This document shows positions 31,293 through 33,727 of a stretch of DNA of 33,727 bases, piece after piece. Position 1 is the first letter of the stretch; every line of letters begins with the position of its first letter. Below the pieces are notes generated by a model that ran no database searches, was not told where the DNA came from, and saw only the letters and a program-made list of their open reading frames with translations. Location: positions 1 through 33,727 of the forward strand of contig JAEUWP010000347.1 in the NCBI GenBank assembly GCA_018524725.1. The letters are read 5' to 3'. Position numbers and translations under genes: made by a program. The stretch is from Podaxis mareebaensis. Taxonomy: Eukaryota; Basidiomycota; Agaricomycetes; Agaricales; Agaricaceae.

Positions 31293-33221
31293 ATGGCTTC
31301 AGAATTCATTGTATTCCTTGCTCGAATATACACTGTCTTACTCGTTTCAACTCTTGCTCTTGCGAACAACCAAGTCATCTTCGGCGGAAAGACCGGCCAA
31401 GGGACGCGCACAACTGGTGTTCTCAGGCGCTTTGCGTTGGACGATAACCGACACAGGGAACAGATTCTGCGCTTGGCTTTCGTAAGTGCACCTAGTTTGG
31501 TGATCTCAAGCTCTGAGGTTAACTTTTGTCGTAGGAGAATGAACTGGATGTCTGGCAGTTCACCAATTCCCACATTGATATCTATACCCCCTCTTACGAC
31601 CTGAATCTCCCCGCTGAGCTTATTGACATCCCACATACTCTTTTCGCAATTGAAGAACCCACTGGTTCATTCAAGCCTTCCTCTCCTGGTGACTGGGGCC
31701 TAGATTCCCTCACAAACTCGACGTATCACCTGAGCTACCACCCATTGTACGAAATCGATGCATTCATACAGGAGCTTGCAGAGCTTCACCCAGACCTTAT
31801 CAAGCTGCACAACATCGGGCATAGCGCAGAAGGACGGGAGATGCTTGCTATGACCTTGTCTGCGCCTCCCGCCAATTCAACTTCCCATGGCATTCCTGGC
31901 CCTGGAAAGCTTGGTTTTGTGATCGTAGGGGCGCAGCACGCGCGCGAGGTACGTCGTCACCGTTCTTTCACTTTATACAATCTCCAGACTATAGCATTTA
32001 GTGGATTGCAACTGCGACATCAACCTATCTTGCCCACGCACTCGTCGCCAATTCCTCAGAACCCCATTCCATGCGCCACCTTCTCGACTCCTTCGTATGC
32101 TATATTCAACTTGCCACACGCTTCAAGCTCCTTATCCCCACACAGGATTTTCATATCGTCCCTGCTCCAAATCCAGATGGGTATTCGTACACTTGGGAAG
32201 CTGACCGTTACTGGTACTCCTGACTGTATTCTTTCATCATCCGAAGTCCTGACGTGATGCAGGTGCAAGAACCGCCAGATCATTGGGCCACACTTGAAGT
32301 GCGTTGGCATTGATATGAACAGGTACGCTTATCTTATGCGGAACCTTTTAAGCTTCTAACTAGCTCTTGGTACTTTGATAACTTGCCTCCGCCAATTAGG
32401 AACTGGGTACGTGGTTTTGATTAAACTTCTCACAGTCTCCTCCCGTTCCAGCTTATGCCGTTAATCTCCCCTAGGGGTACAAGTGGAAACCCACCGTAGG
32501 TGACGTTCCGATGATAGCAGGGTTGGGTAATATTCGCCCCAAACTGCCTGCTGATCCTTGCTCCCACTGGTACCCCGGTCATCGCCCCTTCGAAGCTCCA
32601 GAAGTGAACAATATCGCAAACTTCGTCACTACCTTGCCCAACCTCGTGGGGTTCTTGGATCTGCGGAGCTACGGTCAAATGCGTGCGTGTTTCGCCCCTC
32701 TTTTGGGTCACTTAACCAATACTTGTCGTTCAGTTTCTTCACCGTTCTCATATACGTGTAAGAAATGGCCGAAGGATGCGGAAGATCAGATCGAAGCTGC
32801 CACCGGCGCAACTCAGGCCTTAAAGTCGGTACATGGAACGCACTACGAGGTTAGATACCACTTACTTCTTTCTCCGAAGTGAATTGAGCTTGCATTCAGA
32901 CTGGCGGCCTTTGTGACCTCCTCTATCCCGCTCCAGGGAACATTGTCGATTGGATGTACAAAGCCGTCGGCATCAAGTTCTCTTACGTCGTCCACCTCAG
33001 GGATACTGGCACGGTCAGCTCGCTCATTCTTTCTTGAAACCTGTCAGTCAAACTGGTCGTCTTTATAGTACGGTTTCTCATTGCCTGCCCGGTGGATCAA
33101 ACCTGTGGGTGAAGAAACAGCCAAGATGGTCGAGTACCTATCAAAATTCATTTTAACTCGCACTAAACGTGAGAGATCCCTTTTCTGTTTTTCAGTTGAA
33201 TGTACTGATACTATATTATAG
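31293..33221 (+). CDS. ECM14: ECM14-like M14 metallocarboxypeptidase, predicted pseudoenzyme
   Basis: Predicted secreted or vacuolar protein of about 473 aa. Exons: 31293-31481, 31535-31948, 32002-32094, 32146-32213, 32263-32322, 32400-32406, 32475-32682, 32734-32849, 32900-33013, 33069-33221. A signal-peptide-like start (FLARIYTVLLVSTLALA) is followed by a propeptide region and the M14 domain. GAQHAREW (His198, Glu201) gives two zinc ligands, VPAPNPDGYSYTW and GIDMNRNWGYKW are conserved, and SHWYPGHRPFEAPEVN is diagnostic of this group. The third zinc ligand of active enzymes (IHSYSQ in carboxypeptidase A) is Arg341 in LDLRSYGQM, and the catalytic Glu of FELRDTG is His417 in VVHLRDTG. Yeast and fungal Ecm14 are known pseudo-carboxypeptidases with a role in cell wall biology. 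Exon 6 is only 7 bases and supplies Arg-Asn-Trp of MNRNW. One oddity is Cys in RYWCKNRQ where relatives usually have Tyr. All ten exons stay in frame, so the gene appears intact. Confidence 0.87.
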
Positions 33222-33727
33222 GGAAGGTTTGAGACCTCGTGGGTTTTGCTGTTTGAACGTCTTTTGCTTTCTCCCAATCGCTTTCGTTGTTGATTGCAGA
33301 GTATAGTTCCTCAGAATGTACAGTTGCTTTTGCCAACTTATACATACACGCTATTTGAACATTGTCCGCGGCGCTGTGGAGGCTGACGAAATCTGAAATC
33401 CCCTCGATTGCTACTGAATGAGGCACGACTTCTGCCAGAGCCGAGCCGCACCGATAATGAAAAATGTCCAACTACGTACAGGCTGTCTAAACTGACTCGA
33501 ACGTGTGGAAAATACGGGTTCAAAGCTAACACAAAGAGAGCATCCGGGACACTACCAGCTCCAGAACTACTTTTCTCTGACTGCTTTCGATCGGATGATG
33601 GTGGTGGGATTTCGTGGTCACGATTATGTGATGGGGAGGCAGCTCAAGCGGTGTCTTTTACATGGCCGGACCGGCGTGGTGGATGGAGGATGCCAAAAGG
33701 GACCTCTGCCATGTCACGACGTTGGTG
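33222..33727. other. Intergenic to window end, no gene seen
   Basis: 3' flank of the carboxypeptidase-like gene. Reverse-strand frames of 64-86 codons show no motif. A gene could begin beyond the window edge. Confidence 0.4.

Noticed and set aside
1..33727. tRNA, rRNA, CRISPR array, riboswitch
   Set aside because: No cloverleaf with a TPsiC-like box, no rRNA-like conserved stretch and no regularly spaced repeats were seen; bacterial-type elements are not expected here.

Overview
The window looks like nuclear DNA of a filamentous basidiomycete, probably an Agaricomycete. Genes carry many short (about 48-70 nt) GT-AG introns, there are no operons or ribosome binding sites, and the gene families are typical of mushrooms: HGDLKG-type tyrosine-kinase-like (TKL) kinases, single-exon F-box/LRR proteins, a DUF4246 protein and a BBE-type flavin oxidase. 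All exon-intron models were built by eye from splice signals, reading frame and comparison between duplicated copies. No search was run, so family names rest on recognised motifs.

Left third (1-13.5 kb): a locally duplicated kinase/ATG13 region. It holds a TKL kinase gene (about 7-2400), a 5'-truncated relic of the same kinase (about 3380-4200), a chimeric gene (4720-7286) in which the N-terminal HORMA half of ATG13 is joined in frame to the same kinase, and the full-length ATG13 gene (8971-13495). The chimera and ATG13 share their upstream region, including overlapping GATA motifs. A 61-bp perfect direct repeat abuts the upstream breakpoint. This chimera is the strongest candidate for something undescribed: an ATG13-type HORMA module carrying its own kinase domain, with a nonsense codon that lies inside a segment bounded by splice signals.

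Middle (13.5-23.4 kb): mostly gene-poor. It contains a broken F-box/LRR gene (15884-17067, +), an intact F-box/LRR gene (17823-19208, -) and a six-exon secreted FAD-linked oxidase (19884-21785, -).

Right third (23.4-33.7 kb): NDC1-type transmembrane nucleoporin (23446-25879, -), another F-box gene (26389-27678, -), a DUF4246 pseudogene with two Trp-to-stop changes and two frameshifts (29196-30989, +), and an apparently intact ten-exon ECM14-like M14 carboxypeptidase (31293-33221, +). The last has lost a zinc ligand and the catalytic Glu, so it is predicted to be a pseudoenzyme.

Except for the kinase/ATG13 block there is no evidence that neighbouring genes act together. No tRNA, rRNA, CRISPR or complete transposon was recognised.
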